Positions 7,917-15,615 of a stretch of DNA of 26,790 nt are shown here, in pieces (position 1 is the stretch's first letter; each line of letters opens with the position of its first letter). The DNA lies in assembly GCA_040255445.1 (NCBI GenBank), contig JBDZUZ010000032.1, forward strand, positions 1 through 26,790, written 5' to 3'. Origin of the DNA: JBDZUZ01 sp040255445 (lineage in GTDB: Bacteria > Planctomycetota > Phycisphaerae > Phycisphaerales > UBA1924). The translations under genes were made by a program, and so were the position numbers. The notes beneath the pieces are model-generated. The model did not search any database, was not told the DNA's origin, and saw only the letters and a program-made list of their open reading frames with translations.

Positions 7917-10900
7917 ATGGCCACCCCGATCCCGCATCCCAGGCTCACGACCCCGGCGGACCGCTCCGGCCCGCACCGGCTGCTCGCGGCGGCGGGTCTG
8001 GCCATCGGCCTCGCGATCGCCGCGCCCCTCCCCTGGAATGCAACCGCGGTCGCCCAGATTTCCGCCACGACAGGCGAGGGCATCACCGGACGCGACTTTG
8101 CCGGCATCCGGCTGGGCCAGACCCCGGTCCGCGGCCCGCTGAGCTTCAAGTCGACCCGCGCAGCGCTGTGGCAGGAGGGCGCGACCCAGCGGATGCTGCT
8201 CGATGGGCGCGTGCGGGCCACGATCGGGCCGTACTCCTTCGATGCGGCCCGTGCCGTAGTCTGGCTGGAGCGGATCCCGACCGCCGACGGCCAGGAAGTC
8301 CAGCAGGTCTACGTCTACTTCGAGGACCTCGGCTCGCCCGCCGACCCCGCGGGTTCGGCGACGATGTCGGCCAAGGCGCTGCCCGTCCGCGGCATCATCG
8401 TTGTTGAGGGCGGCGTCGGGCTCGCCGCGGACCTCGTCACGCAGGGCCGCCCCGCCGGCTCGGGCAATCAGCCGGCGCGGGATGTTGCGCTGCTCGATAC
8501 CGCCGAGGCCTCGCTCCGCCGATCGCTCCAGCGCGAACTCGCCGTGGGACAGCCGACGGGGACGCCCGCCCCGGGCGATCCGCTCGCGACCGGCCGGCCC
8601 CCGACCGGGATCGACACGCAGCCGGTCCCCGCGCTGGACCCGTCCCGCCGTCCGCCGCCCAGCGCCGCCGAACTGACCCGCCGCCTCGCCGCAGCGCCCG
8701 GCGCTCCGATCTTCGCCAAGGAGGGCGTCATCACGCTCGCGCCCGGCGAGGTCACCTTCGTCTCGGGCGAGCAGGAGAACGCGATCATCGCCTCCGGCGG
8801 TGTGACACTGCAGTATGTGGAAGTCGGTGCCGGCCGTTCGCTCCAGATCCAGGCACAGCGTGCGGTCGTCTTCCTCGAGCCCGGCCGCCCGGCCGACCTT
8901 GTGCGTCTCTCGGCATCGCAGGTCCGCGGCATCTATCTTGAGGGCGATGTGATCGCCAGCGACGGCGACTACACGCTCCGCGGCCCGCAGATCTACTACG
9001 ACGTGCAGAACAACAAGGCCGTCGTCCTCGACGCCGTCTTCTGGACCTACGACGAGGACCGCCGCCTCCCGCTCTACGTCCGCGCCGACACGATCCGGCA
9101 GGAGTCGTCCGAGCAGTGGATCGCCAAGGGCGTGACTTTCACCAACACAGCCTTCTTCGACCCCGAACTCTCGATCGGCGCTTCGAAGGTCACGATCACG
9201 CGCAAGCAGACGCCCGTGAGCCGGTCCATCCTCGGCGGGGACGAAGGGCCCGAGACGATGATGCGGACCACGATCCGCGCCAACAACATCACGCCGCGGC
9301 TCGCCGGCGTGCCGGTCTTCTACTTCCCGGTCTATTCGGGCGATCCCGCCCGCCCGCCGATCACCGACTTCCGCATCGAGAGTCTCTCCTCGGGCGACGG
9401 CGCGGTGAAGGTGACGCTGAATCCATTGGGCATCCTCGGGTTCGACCGCGAAGAAGGCTTCCGCGCCGACCTGCTCACGGACTTCTATTTCAACCGCGGC
9501 CCCGCGCTGGGCACCAAGCTCGAATGGCAGCGGCCCACCGCCGAGGGCTCGTTCTTCGGCTACATGGTCCCCTTCGACAGCGGCCGCGACATCATGAAGT
9601 CGGGCGCCAAGCTCGACCGGGAGGACGATTTCCGCGGCGTCCTCCTCGCCGAGCAACGCTGGAAGATCGACGACAAGTGGACGCTCTTCGCCGAGGGCGC
9701 GTACCTCTCCGATGAAGCCGTGATCGACGGTTTCTTCGAGGACATCGGCGAGACCGGCCGCGAGGTCACCAGCCGCGCCGTCGCCCGCCGGCTCGACGAG
9801 AACACCTCGTTCACCGTCGAAGCCAAGGGCTCCTTCAACGACTTCCTCGTCAACGAGTATCTGCTGACCAGCCAGGGATACAGCGTCAGCAAACTGCCCG
9901 AAGCTCTCTATGTGCGCCAGGCCGACGATCTGCTCGAAGGCACTTCGCCTGGCACGCTGACATGGTTCCACGAGTACCGCGCCGGTCGCCTGGGGCTCGA
10001 GCTCGATGAGGTTCTCGCCCGCGATCACGGCTTCCGCAGCAATACCCTGGCGCAGCGGGCTCTGGGTGTCAACGCGAACGAGTCCCTCGCCGACCGTCTC
10101 CGCGCTGCGGGCTACTTCGAGGACGAGATCCACCGCTTCGACACGCGTCAGGAACTGGTCGCGACGCTCCGGGCGGGGCCAGTGAACGTGACGCCCTTCG
10201 TCGTCGGCCGGATCACCGGGTACGACACGCAGTTCGAGGACTTCGCTCCCGAGGACAACGACCAGGTCCGCGGCTTCGGCGCGCTGGGTATCCGCCTCGC
10301 CACCAGCATCCAGCGCGTCTACGACCAGATCGACTCCGCGCTGCTCGACATCCACCGCATTCGGCACATCATCGAGCCGAGCATCACCGCGTGGCACGCT
10401 GGCACGAATGTCCAAGGCACCGACCTGCCGGTCTACGACGATCAGGTCGAGAACCTTGCGGATGGGACGATCGCCCGCTTCGGCGTGACGCAGACCATCC
10501 AGACCCAGCGAGGCGGCCCGGGCCGCTGGCACAACGCCGACCTGTTCGTACTCTCGACCGACGTCGTCGTCTCTTCGGGCGACACCGACAGCAAGTCACC
10601 CATCGGCCGCTTCTTCGACTACCGGCCCGAGTACTCCAACCCGGGCAACTATCTCGTCGTCGATGCGCTCTGGAACGTGACAGATGCCTTCGCGCTCACC
10701 GGCAGCGAGGTCTACGACTTCGACGACAACCAGTCCGCGATGACCGCCGGCGGCTTCCTCCTCCGCCACTCCCCAACCTTCATCACCATCGGCGATGCGC
10801 GATTCCTCAACGCGCAGGACTCCACGCTGCTCTCGCTCGCCAACAGCTACGAATTGAGCAACCGTTACTCGCTCGCCGCGGGCGCTTCCTACAACACCAA

Positions 10901-11108
10901 CGAGGGCGGCTTCCAGGCGGCGAGCTTCGAGATCCGGCGCTCGTTCCCGACCATGACCTTCGGCCTGGGCATCACCTACAACGACATCACCGGCGAGACG
11001 GGCTTCGGCTTTGTCTTCCGTCCGGCGGGCGCTGCGGGCGAAGCACGCGTCTCGGGCATCGGCCTGAGCGACACCGCCGGTCTTCGCAGCGGCGTCGGCG
11101 GCCGCTGA
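7917..11108 (+). CDS. lptD: LptD/OstA-like outer-membrane LPS-assembly protein
   Basis: A 1063-residue protein that resembles LptD, the outer-membrane barrel that inserts lipopolysaccharide into the outer leaflet. A signal segment lies at about 20-46 (hydrophobic, ending AVAQ). Residues about 50-180 and 260-420 carry OstA/LptA-type strands (IIASGGVTLQY, LEGDVIASDGDYTLRGPQIYYDVQNN). A Pro-rich spacer separates them (about 205-250). The region around 455-475 (NNITPRLAGVPVFYFPVY) is typical of the plug-to-barrel junction of LptD. The rest is long alternating beta strands with Tyr/Phe, ending in barrel-like repeats. It is longer than the roughly 780-residue enterobacterial protein. No cysteine pairs like those of E. 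coli LptD are obvious, and no lptE is adjacent. It is convergent with the next gene, only 20 bp apart. Confidence 0.8.
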   Translation: MATPIPHPRLTTPADRSGPHRLLAAAGLAIGLAIAAPLPWNATAVAQISATTGEGITGRDFAGIRLGQTPVRGPLSFKSTRAALWQEGATQRMLLDGRVRATIGPYSFDAARAVVWLERIPTADGQEVQQVYVYFEDLGSPADPAGSATMSAKALPVRGIIVVEGGVGLAADLVTQGRPAGSGNQPARDVALLDTAEASLRRSLQRELAVGQPTGTPAPGDPLATGRPPTGIDTQPVPALDPSRRPPPSAAELTRRLAAAPGAPIFAKEGVITLAPGEVTFVSGEQENAIIASGGVTLQYVEVGAGRSLQIQAQRAVVFLEPGRPADLVRLSASQVRGIYLEGDVIASDGDYTLRGPQIYYDVQNNKAVVLDAVFWTYDEDRRLPLYVRADTIRQESSEQWIAKGVTFTNTAFFDPELSIGASKVTITRKQTPVSRSILGGDEGPETMMRTTIRANNITPRLAGVPVFYFPVYSGDPARPPITDFRIESLSSGDGAVKVTLNPLGILGFDREEGFRADLLTDFYFNRGPALGTKLEWQRPTAEGSFFGYMVPFDSGRDIMKSGAKLDREDDFRGVLLAEQRWKIDDKWTLFAEGAYLSDEAVIDGFFEDIGETGREVTSRAVARRLDENTSFTVEAKGSFNDFLVNEYLLTSQGYSVSKLPEALYVRQADDLLEGTSPGTLTWFHEYRAGRLGLELDEVLARDHGFRSNTLAQRALGVNANESLADRLRAAGYFEDEIHRFDTRQELVATLRAGPVNVTPFVVGRITGYDTQFEDFAPEDNDQVRGFGALGIRLATSIQRVYDQIDSALLDIHRIRHIIEPSITAWHAGTNVQGTDLPVYDDQVENLADGTIARFGVTQTIQTQRGGPGRWHNADLFVLSTDVVVSSGDTDSKSPIGRFFDYRPEYSNPGNYLVVDALWNVTDAFALTGSEVYDFDDNQSAMTAGGFLLRHSPTFITIGDARFLNAQDSTLLSLANSYELSNRYSLAAGASYNTNEGGFQAASFEIRRSFPTMTFGLGITYNDITGETGFGFVFRPAGAAGEARVSGIGLSDTAGLRSGVGGR

Positions 11109-11128
11109 TCACCACACTCACCCTCGAC

Positions 11129-12067
11129 TCAGCCCCCCGTGGGAGCCGCTTCGGGCGCCGGCGCTTCCGCCTTCTGCGCCTCGACCTTCTGCGCATCCGC
11201 GGCTTTCTGCGCTTCGCGGGCTTCCTTGCGCTTCAGCTCTTCGTACTTCGCGAGCGCGAAAAACGCCATCGCCGCTGGGACGAACGCCTTCTCGCCCGCC
11301 TTCCGCGCTACATCCTCGAGCGAGAGCACATGGCCCTTGCGGACGTCGTTGGTCAGGTCGACCACGACCTGATCGAGCGTCGCGATCAGGCTCCCCCACA
11401 GCATGAGCTGCTCATCGGTCCGCGGCAGGAAGTTGCTCACACCCGGAAGATTGGTCGGCAGCGCGAAGTACCACTGCCCGTCGTAATCGCGCCGCATCAC
11501 CATGCCGATCGGCGGCAGGATCGGCTTGTTGTCCCACAGCAGCGCGACCGTGTCGTCTGTGAGGAAGGTCGTCGAGAGCCGCGCTTCGCTCTCCTTGATC
11601 CAGCCATAGGGATCGGCGAACAGCCGCGCGATCGCGTCGTTCAGCGCTTCCTCCCGCTGCGAGCGGGTCTGCGCAGCCCGGCGGCCCGCCCCGATCGAGA
11701 AGGACCGCCGCTGCGGCGCGATCTGCGCGAGCAGCGATGTCGCCTGCCCGCTCTTGGCGGCCGCCTCGGCCCGGGCCTGCATCGCCTCCACTTCCTTGGG
11801 GAAGGCATCGCGGATCGCCAGACCCAGTTCCTGCAGGTGCCCCATCACCACACCCAGATCCGAATAGACCTGGCGCATCTGCGGTGTGTCCGCGTAGATC
11901 AGGTCGGCGAGTCGCCGCGCATCGCCCTCTTCAACCAGTTGCCGGGCGGTGGCGATCGTCGCTTCGGGCGATGACCGGTCGAGCTTCTTCTCGCACCCGA
12001 GCAGCACCGCAACGGCGGCGGCGGCGACGAGACAGGTCCGGGTGATATGGCGCCAGGCTTGGGGCAC
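11129..12067 (-). CDS. Putative lipoprotein of unknown function
   Basis: About 312 residues. The signal peptide ends in a good lipobox (AVLLGC), with Cys25 as the lipidation site, so the protein is membrane-attached outside the cytoplasm. The first part of the mature chain (about 30-60) resembles the short helical SPEATIATARQLVEEGD opening seen in many uncharacterised lipoproteins. The C-terminus is an Ala/Lys/Glu-rich helix (about 265-312), probably a coiled coil or disordered tail. I do not recognise a family. The GTG at 12067 was chosen because GGAGA lies 6 nt upstream; an ATG at 12109 would add 14 basic residues. A TGGTGG/CCACCA hairpin (12081-12099) sits just before the ribosome site. 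It follows nuoC by 126 bp on the same strand. Confidence 0.72.
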   Translation of the reverse strand: MPQAWRHITRTCLVAAAAVAVLLGCEKKLDRSSPEATIATARQLVEEGDARRLADLIYADTPQMRQVYSDLGVVMGHLQELGLAIRDAFPKEVEAMQARAEAAAKSGQATSLLAQIAPQRRSFSIGAGRRAAQTRSQREEALNDAIARLFADPYGWIKESEARLSTTFLTDDTVALLWDNKPILPPIGMVMRRDYDGQWYFALPTNLPGVSNFLPRTDEQLMLWGSLIATLDQVVVDLTNDVRKGHVLSLEDVARKAGEKAFVPAAMAFFALAKYEELKRKEAREAQKAADAQKVEAQKAEAPAPEAAPTGG

Positions 12068-12193
12068 GCGACGTCTCCGTTGGTGGTGACTTTCCACCAG
12101 TACGCCCAAGGAGGCGGGCGGGTTACCGGAGGGTTCGGGGCCGGGGCAGCCGCGGATGAACCCGGCCCGGGCCAGAGCCCGTGCCCCCGGCGA

Positions 12194-12787
12194 TCATGCC
12201 GAAGTGCGGTCGATCACGCGGTAGCTCTCGCGCTCGCCGCGGCCGCGCACCGGGTAGTCCTTGCGGAGGGGGTGCCCCGGGTAATCCTCCCACAGGAGGA
12301 TGCGACGCATGTCAGGGTGGTTGCGGAAGCGGATCCCGAACATGTCGTAGACCTCGCGCTCCGTCCACTCGGCCCCGGGCCACAGATCGCAGACCGAATC
12401 GACCTCGAGCGATGGGTCCTTGGCGTTGCCGTCGGTCGGCAGCGAGGGATCGACGAACGTCTTGACGAAGAACCGCTGGTCGTGATCGAACGAGATCAGG
12501 TTGTAGATGATCCCGAAACGCCCCGCCATCGGCGACGGGTAGTTGAGGTAGTCGACGCCGGCGACATCGGACAGGAAGCAGTACCGGCAGCGGTCATCGT
12601 TCTTGAGGAACGCCATCACCTCGTGCAGGTCGGCGGGCTCCACGATCAGCGTCGACTGGCCGCGGAACTCGGTGCCGCGGAACCGCTTGCCCGGGAACGC
12701 ATCCTTCACGACCTTGAAAGTCGGGTGGTCGAGACGGACGGCGGGCTGCGCCTGGCTTTCCGGGGTGGGCTTGGTCGCGTCGGTCAT
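12194..12787 (-). CDS. nuoC: NADH-quinone oxidoreductase subunit C (complex I 30-kDa subunit)
   Basis: A 197-residue peripheral-arm subunit of respiratory complex I, on the cytoplasmic side. The family signature is complete near the C-terminus: WTEREVYDMFGIRFRNHPD followed by RRILLWEDYPGHPLRKDYPV. The middle has the usual DVAGVDYLNYP and NLISFDHDQRFFVKT strands. Length is normal for a single NuoC, not a NuoCD fusion. A strong GAAGGA lies 6 nt before the ATG, and TACACT (12827-12832) is a likely -10. It is odd that neither nuoB nor nuoD is next to it: the upstream gene is of unknown function and the downstream gene is a lipoprotein. Confidence 0.95.
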   Translation of the reverse strand: MTDATKPTPESQAQPAVRLDHPTFKVVKDAFPGKRFRGTEFRGQSTLIVEPADLHEVMAFLKNDDRCRYCFLSDVAGVDYLNYPSPMAGRFGIIYNLISFDHDQRFFVKTFVDPSLPTDGNAKDPSLEVDSVCDLWPGAEWTEREVYDMFGIRFRNHPDMRRILLWEDYPGHPLRKDYPVRGRGERESYRVIDRTSA

Positions 12788-12826
12788 GGTCTGTCCTTCA
12801 GCGGTCGGGATCGGGTGAGAGTCGGG

Positions 12827-12832
12827 AGTGTA
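12827..12832 (-). promoter_or_regulatory. Probable -10 element of nuoC
   Basis: TACACT on the minus strand, 39 nt before the nuoC ATG and just after the stop of the upstream gene. It leaves a leader long enough for the GAAGGA site. No clear -35 is visible at the right distance. Confidence 0.4.
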
Positions 12833-12850
12833 GCCGCGGGGCCGGGTTGA

Positions 12851-13531
12851 TCAGGAGTGCGTGCCCGCGGGCCTCAGGTGCTCGCGGAGCAGGTTCTCCT
12901 GCCGGGCTTCGTCTCCGGCGCGTAGAACGATGTCACCCCGCCCGGCGGTTGCGTGGATTCGCAGGAGGAGTTGGGAGAGCGGATCGCCGGCCGCGAGCGA
13001 TCGCGGCTCGATCGCATCACTCCCGGCCTCCGCCCCGCTCAGCACGGTCGCGATCAAAGCCGGGTGCTGGCCCAGCGCCTGGAAGAGCCGGGTCACATGC
13101 TCCTCCGCCCGCGGCAGCATCGAGTGCGTCAGCAGGCCGACCGGATCGAACAGCAGCCGCCACCGCGGACGGGCCCGCAGAAATGTCATCACCGAAGGCA
13201 CATCGCTGATCACGCCGGTCGCGACCGGCCAGATCACCGGCTCCGCTCCCATCGCGGCCGCCCACCGCTCCACCCGGTCGCACCACGCGGTGAAGCGCCC
13301 GCGGCTGGCGGGCATCCACGCCAGACTCGACCCGGGCTCTTGAAGTCCCTCGGCATCGGCCACCAGCGGAAGGATGACCGCGCCCGGGTCGGGCAGAACC
13401 ACGGGCTCGGTCCCATCGGCGGCATCGGGCTGCAGCACCGGCCGCTCGAGCTCACCCAAGATCCGGCCCCGGACCAAGTAGCCCGGACCGAGGTGCGACT
13501 CTTGCGATGGATGCCAGTAGCTGATCCGCAT
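12851..13531 (-). CDS. Protein of unknown function, 226 residues
   Basis: A soluble protein with no signal peptide or membrane helix. Trp, Pro and hydrophobic strands alternate with helices (WCDRVERWAAAMGAEPVIWPV; RWRLLFDPVGLLTHSMLPRAEEHV). The spacing of FDPVGLLT, an Ala/Leu helix and a final GDPLSQLLLRI faintly recalls the TIM-barrel sugar isomerase/endonuclease IV group, but no metal ligand set can be traced, so I make no functional call. Coding is supported by codon-position G+C bias, by a TAGGCT exactly 6 nt before the ATG, and by the position between nuoC and a divergent gene. Its start is MRISYWHP with no Shine-Dalgarno, again suggesting a leaderless mRNA. Confidence 0.65.
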   Translation of the reverse strand: MRISYWHPSQESHLGPGYLVRGRILGELERPVLQPDAADGTEPVVLPDPGAVILPLVADAEGLQEPGSSLAWMPASRGRFTAWCDRVERWAAAMGAEPVIWPVATGVISDVPSVMTFLRARPRWRLLFDPVGLLTHSMLPRAEEHVTRLFQALGQHPALIATVLSGAEAGSDAIEPRSLAAGDPLSQLLLRIHATAGRGDIVLRAGDEARQENLLREHLRPAGTHS

Positions 13532-13537
13532 GATCCG

Positions 13538-13543
13538 AGCCTA
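13538..13543 (-). promoter_or_regulatory. -10 element of the gene starting at 13531, leaderless configuration
   Basis: TAGGCT on the minus strand, then CGGATC, then ATG. The hexamer and its 6-nt distance are the same as before the dehydrogenase gene at 6703. There is no ribosome site and no clear -35. Confidence 0.55.
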
Positions 13544-13565
13544 GGCCGTTTGGATGGCACTCGGT

Positions 13566-13705
13566 TTGCGGTCGGCGGGTCGTCCAATTACGTCCGCGGG
13601 TGTTATTTGCTGGAGTTCTCCGACCGCAACCGCCGAGGGTTGCCAATCGGAGAACCAACGCATTTTCGGCCGGAGGCCGGGACACCCAGCGAACGGAGGT
13701 CGCTG
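13566..13705 (+). promoter_or_regulatory. Structured leader of the 92-residue gene, candidate cis-regulatory RNA
   Basis: This gap holds several precise inverted repeats in the sense of the downstream gene. Hairpin A: GTTCTCCGA (13615-13623) with TCGGAGAAC (13647-13655), enclosing an inner stem GCAACC (13626-13631) with GGTTGC (13638-13643) and a 6-nt loop. Hairpin B: CGGCC-GGA-GGCCG (13667-13679). Hairpin C: CAGCGA (13687-13692) with TCGCTG (13700-13705), whose 7-nt loop ACGGAGG contains most of the Shine-Dalgarno and which ends right before the ATG. In addition TTGCGGTCGG (13566-13575) can pair perfectly with CCGACCGCAA (13620-13629), which would break hairpin A. I recognise no known riboswitch consensus. 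The transcription start is unknown; if it lies after 13575 the long-range pairing cannot form. Confidence 0.5.
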
Positions 13706-13984
13706 ATGTTCATGACAACAACGCAGGAACCCCCACCAACCCCACTCGCCGCACCTAGCCCGGCCGCCCAGACACGGGCCGGCCGCAGCCGGGTGCACCT
13801 GCTCGAGCAGATCCTCGAGCTCAACCCATCGGCATCGATGGAGTTCCTCGGGCGCTTCTCTGACCACGCGCTCGCCGACTACCGCGATCACCTGACGGCG
13901 GTGCAGTCGCCGCGGGGGCGAAACGCGGTCTGGGTGCGTCCCGCGCACCTGCCGGCGATCGTGGTCCGCGTCGACGAGGAGTAG
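13706..13984 (+). CDS. Small protein of unknown function, 92 residues
   Basis: A small soluble protein. The first about 30 residues are Pro/Thr/Ala-rich and probably disordered. A helical core follows (HLLEQILELNPSASMEFLGR, then FSDHALADYRDHL) and a short basic-to-hydrophobic end (RNAVWVRPAHLPAIVVRVDEE). No family is recognised. The start is supported by a near-ideal GGAGGT 6 nt upstream; the longer frame from 12953 is the antisense of the neighbouring gene. A second ATG two codons later is possible. The gene sits alone, divergent from the 13531 gene, behind a strongly folded leader, and is followed by a stem-loop at 13995-14016. This suggests a short, separately regulated transcript. Confidence 0.72.
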   Translation: MFMTTTQEPPPTPLAAPSPAAQTRAGRSRVHLLEQILELNPSASMEFLGRFSDHALADYRDHLTAVQSPRGRNAVWVRPAHLPAIVVRVDEE

Positions 13985-13994
13985 CCGCGGGGTT

Positions 13995-14016
13995 TGGCCG
14001 GCAATCCGCCGGGCCA
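13995..14016 (+). terminator. Stem-loop after the 92-residue gene
   Basis: TGGCCGGC (13995-14002), loop AATCC, GCCGGGCCA (14008-14016): an 8-bp stem with one bulged G, 10 nt after the stop codon. The DNA after it is not T-rich, so it may be a weak terminator or an RNA-end stabiliser. Confidence 0.4.
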
Positions 14017-14131
14017 GACTTATCTGACCCCACCGGCACGCCGATCACCTCTCCATCCGCCGGACGCAGCCGTGCGCCCGGGGTGATGTCCTATCTGCTG
14101 CGCGCTGTCGCGGCATTCGAGAGGTGCCCAG

Positions 14132-15448
14132 ATGATCGCCAAGACCCGACTGCTGCTCGCGCTCGCGGGCTCGGCCGCGCTGCTCCCGGCCTGCACGACG
14201 TCCAACACAACGCCCGTCGCCGCCGCCCCCGGCGCTGTCTCCTCGCCCGCGGCCCAGCCCGAGACAGCCGCCAACCTGACCTTCGGCACCCATATTGATG
14301 GCTCGGGCATGGCCGGCTTCCCCACGCACACGATCCGTCGCCCCACGCCCGCCCCCACCACTAGCAACGTCGATCCCCGCCCGGTGCGGGTCGGCGCCTC
14401 GTCGCAGGACGAGACCGGCCCGGGCAACGCGACCGTCAACGTCACCCGCGTCAGCTTCGCCGAGGAAGGCGCCGACTTTGACCCCTGCGTCTCGCCCGAT
14501 GGCGGCCTCCTTGTGTACGCCAGCACCCAGCACCGCCAGACCTCCGACCTGTACGCCAAGCGCGTCAACAGCCGCGTGGTGACGCAGCTCACCAACGACC
14601 CCGCCGATGATGCGATGCCCGCGGTGTCGCCCGATGGCACCCGCATCGCCTTCGCCAGCAACCGCGCCGGCAACTGGGACATCTACGTGATGCCCGTCAA
14701 CGGCGGCAACGCGGTGCAGATCACCGATGACCCCGCCGACGAGATCAACCCCTCCTGGTCGCCCGACGGCCGCTCGCTGGTCTTCGGCCGCGGCGGCAAC
14801 GGCGGCCGCTGGGAGATGTGGGTCGCCGACACCAGCAACCCCTCGGTCTCCCACTTCATCGGGCACGGGCTCTTTCCGCAGTGGTGCCCGATCGCGGCGA
14901 CCGGCACCGACGGCGCCGACCGGATCCTCTACCAGCTCGGCCGCGAGCGGGGCCGTCGCTCGTTCGCTCTGTGGACGATCGACTTCAAGAACGGCAACGC
15001 CTTCAACGCGACCGAGATCGTCGGGAGCGCAGAGACTGCGCTGATCAACCCGGCCTGGAGCCCGGACGGCGAGTGGGTTGTCTACGCGGAGGCCCCGGTC
15101 GAGCCCGCGACTGAGATCTCGACCACGCTGTGGATGGTCCATGTCGAGGGCGATGGCAAGGTCCGCCTGACCACCGGCGACGGCACGGCCCTGGACCCCT
15201 ACTGGGGCGCGGGGAACCGGCTCTTCTTCGTGAGCAACCGTTCGGGCACCGACAACATCTGGAGCATGGACCTGGGCCAGGCGGTGCGGTCGGCCTCGGC
15301 CACCCTGAATCAGGGTGCATTTGCGACCGGTTCGAACTCGGGTTCGACGCATGCTTCGACCGATAAGCAGGGCAAGGGGAGCACGGCGAACGGGCACAAC
15401 GCTGTGGCGAACGTGCCCGAAACGCCGGAAGTCCCTGGCCAGCACTGA
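14132..15448 (+). CDS. TolB-like beta-propeller lipoprotein
   Basis: A 438-residue exported protein. The signal peptide ends in LLPAC, so Cys21 is probably lipidated. After a Thr/Pro-rich linker (about 25-100) there are repeated PD40/WD40-like blades, each with SPDG or a variant: FDPCVSPDGGLLVYAS, MPAVSPDGTRIAFASNRAGNWDIYVM, INPSWSPDGRSLVFG, INPAWSPDGEWVVYA and LDPYWGAGNRLFFVSNRSGTDNIW. This is the beta-propeller of TolB, the periplasmic part of the Tol-Pal system, but no TolB N-terminal domain is clear and tolA/tolR/pal are absent. A Ser/Thr/Gly-rich tail closes it. A role in envelope integrity or surface binding is inferred only. AGGTG lies 5 nt before the ATG, and a strong hairpin terminator follows the stop. 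Confidence 0.8.
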   Translation: MIAKTRLLLALAGSAALLPACTTSNTTPVAAAPGAVSSPAAQPETAANLTFGTHIDGSGMAGFPTHTIRRPTPAPTTSNVDPRPVRVGASSQDETGPGNATVNVTRVSFAEEGADFDPCVSPDGGLLVYASTQHRQTSDLYAKRVNSRVVTQLTNDPADDAMPAVSPDGTRIAFASNRAGNWDIYVMPVNGGNAVQITDDPADEINPSWSPDGRSLVFGRGGNGGRWEMWVADTSNPSVSHFIGHGLFPQWCPIAATGTDGADRILYQLGRERGRRSFALWTIDFKNGNAFNATEIVGSAETALINPAWSPDGEWVVYAEAPVEPATEISTTLWMVHVEGDGKVRLTTGDGTALDPYWGAGNRLFFVSNRSGTDNIWSMDLGQAVRSASATLNQGAFATGSNSGSTHASTDKQGKGSTANGHNAVANVPETPEVPGQH

Positions 15449-15454
15449 GTTACA

Positions 15455-15484
15455 CACCGCCGACGCCGAAAGGCGCCGGCGGTG
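15455..15484 (+). terminator. Intrinsic terminator of the TolB-like gene
   Basis: A 13-nt arm at 15455-15467 pairs with 15472-15484 with a single mismatch and closes on a GAAA tetraloop. CTTTCG follows, so the T-tract is short. It begins 6 nt after the stop codon. Confidence 0.7.
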
Positions 15485-15573
15485 CTTTCGGGGCGACGCC
15501 CCGGCGAGCGACGGGGATCGGTCGATTGGACGCACCAGCGGCCGATCCCTTGTTACGAACATCGAGTGTGTGA

Positions 15574-15598
15574 GCACCCGCGGCCGGAGGCCGCGTGC
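15574..15598 (+). promoter_or_regulatory. Leader hairpin before the lipoprotein gene
   Basis: CGCGGCC (15579-15585), loop GGA, GGCCGCG (15589-15595), extended by GCA/TGC across a 2-nt bulge. The 13-base core CGGCCGGAGGCCG also occurs in the leader of the 92-residue gene (13667-13679). It ends just before the AGGA ribosome site and could affect translation start. Confidence 0.4.
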
Positions 15599-15615
15599 GA
15601 AGGGCAGGACGCCGC

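Noticed and set aside
7545..10532. Minus-strand open frame of 995 codons opposite the dehydrogenase and lptD-like genes
   Set aside because: It is a low-complexity Arg/Asp/Gly/Val sequence with no recognisable domain, and the opposite strand has a good promoter and a recognisable family.
10391..11974. Plus-strand open frame of 527 codons crossing the end of the lptD-like gene into the lipoprotein gene
   Set aside because: It is Arg/His-rich, without start signals, and spans two convergent genes.
15554..15564. TGTTACGAACA-like inverted repeat, considered as a LexA-type operator
   Set aside because: The half-sites are in the wrong order for the GAAC-N4-GTTC box and no SOS gene follows.
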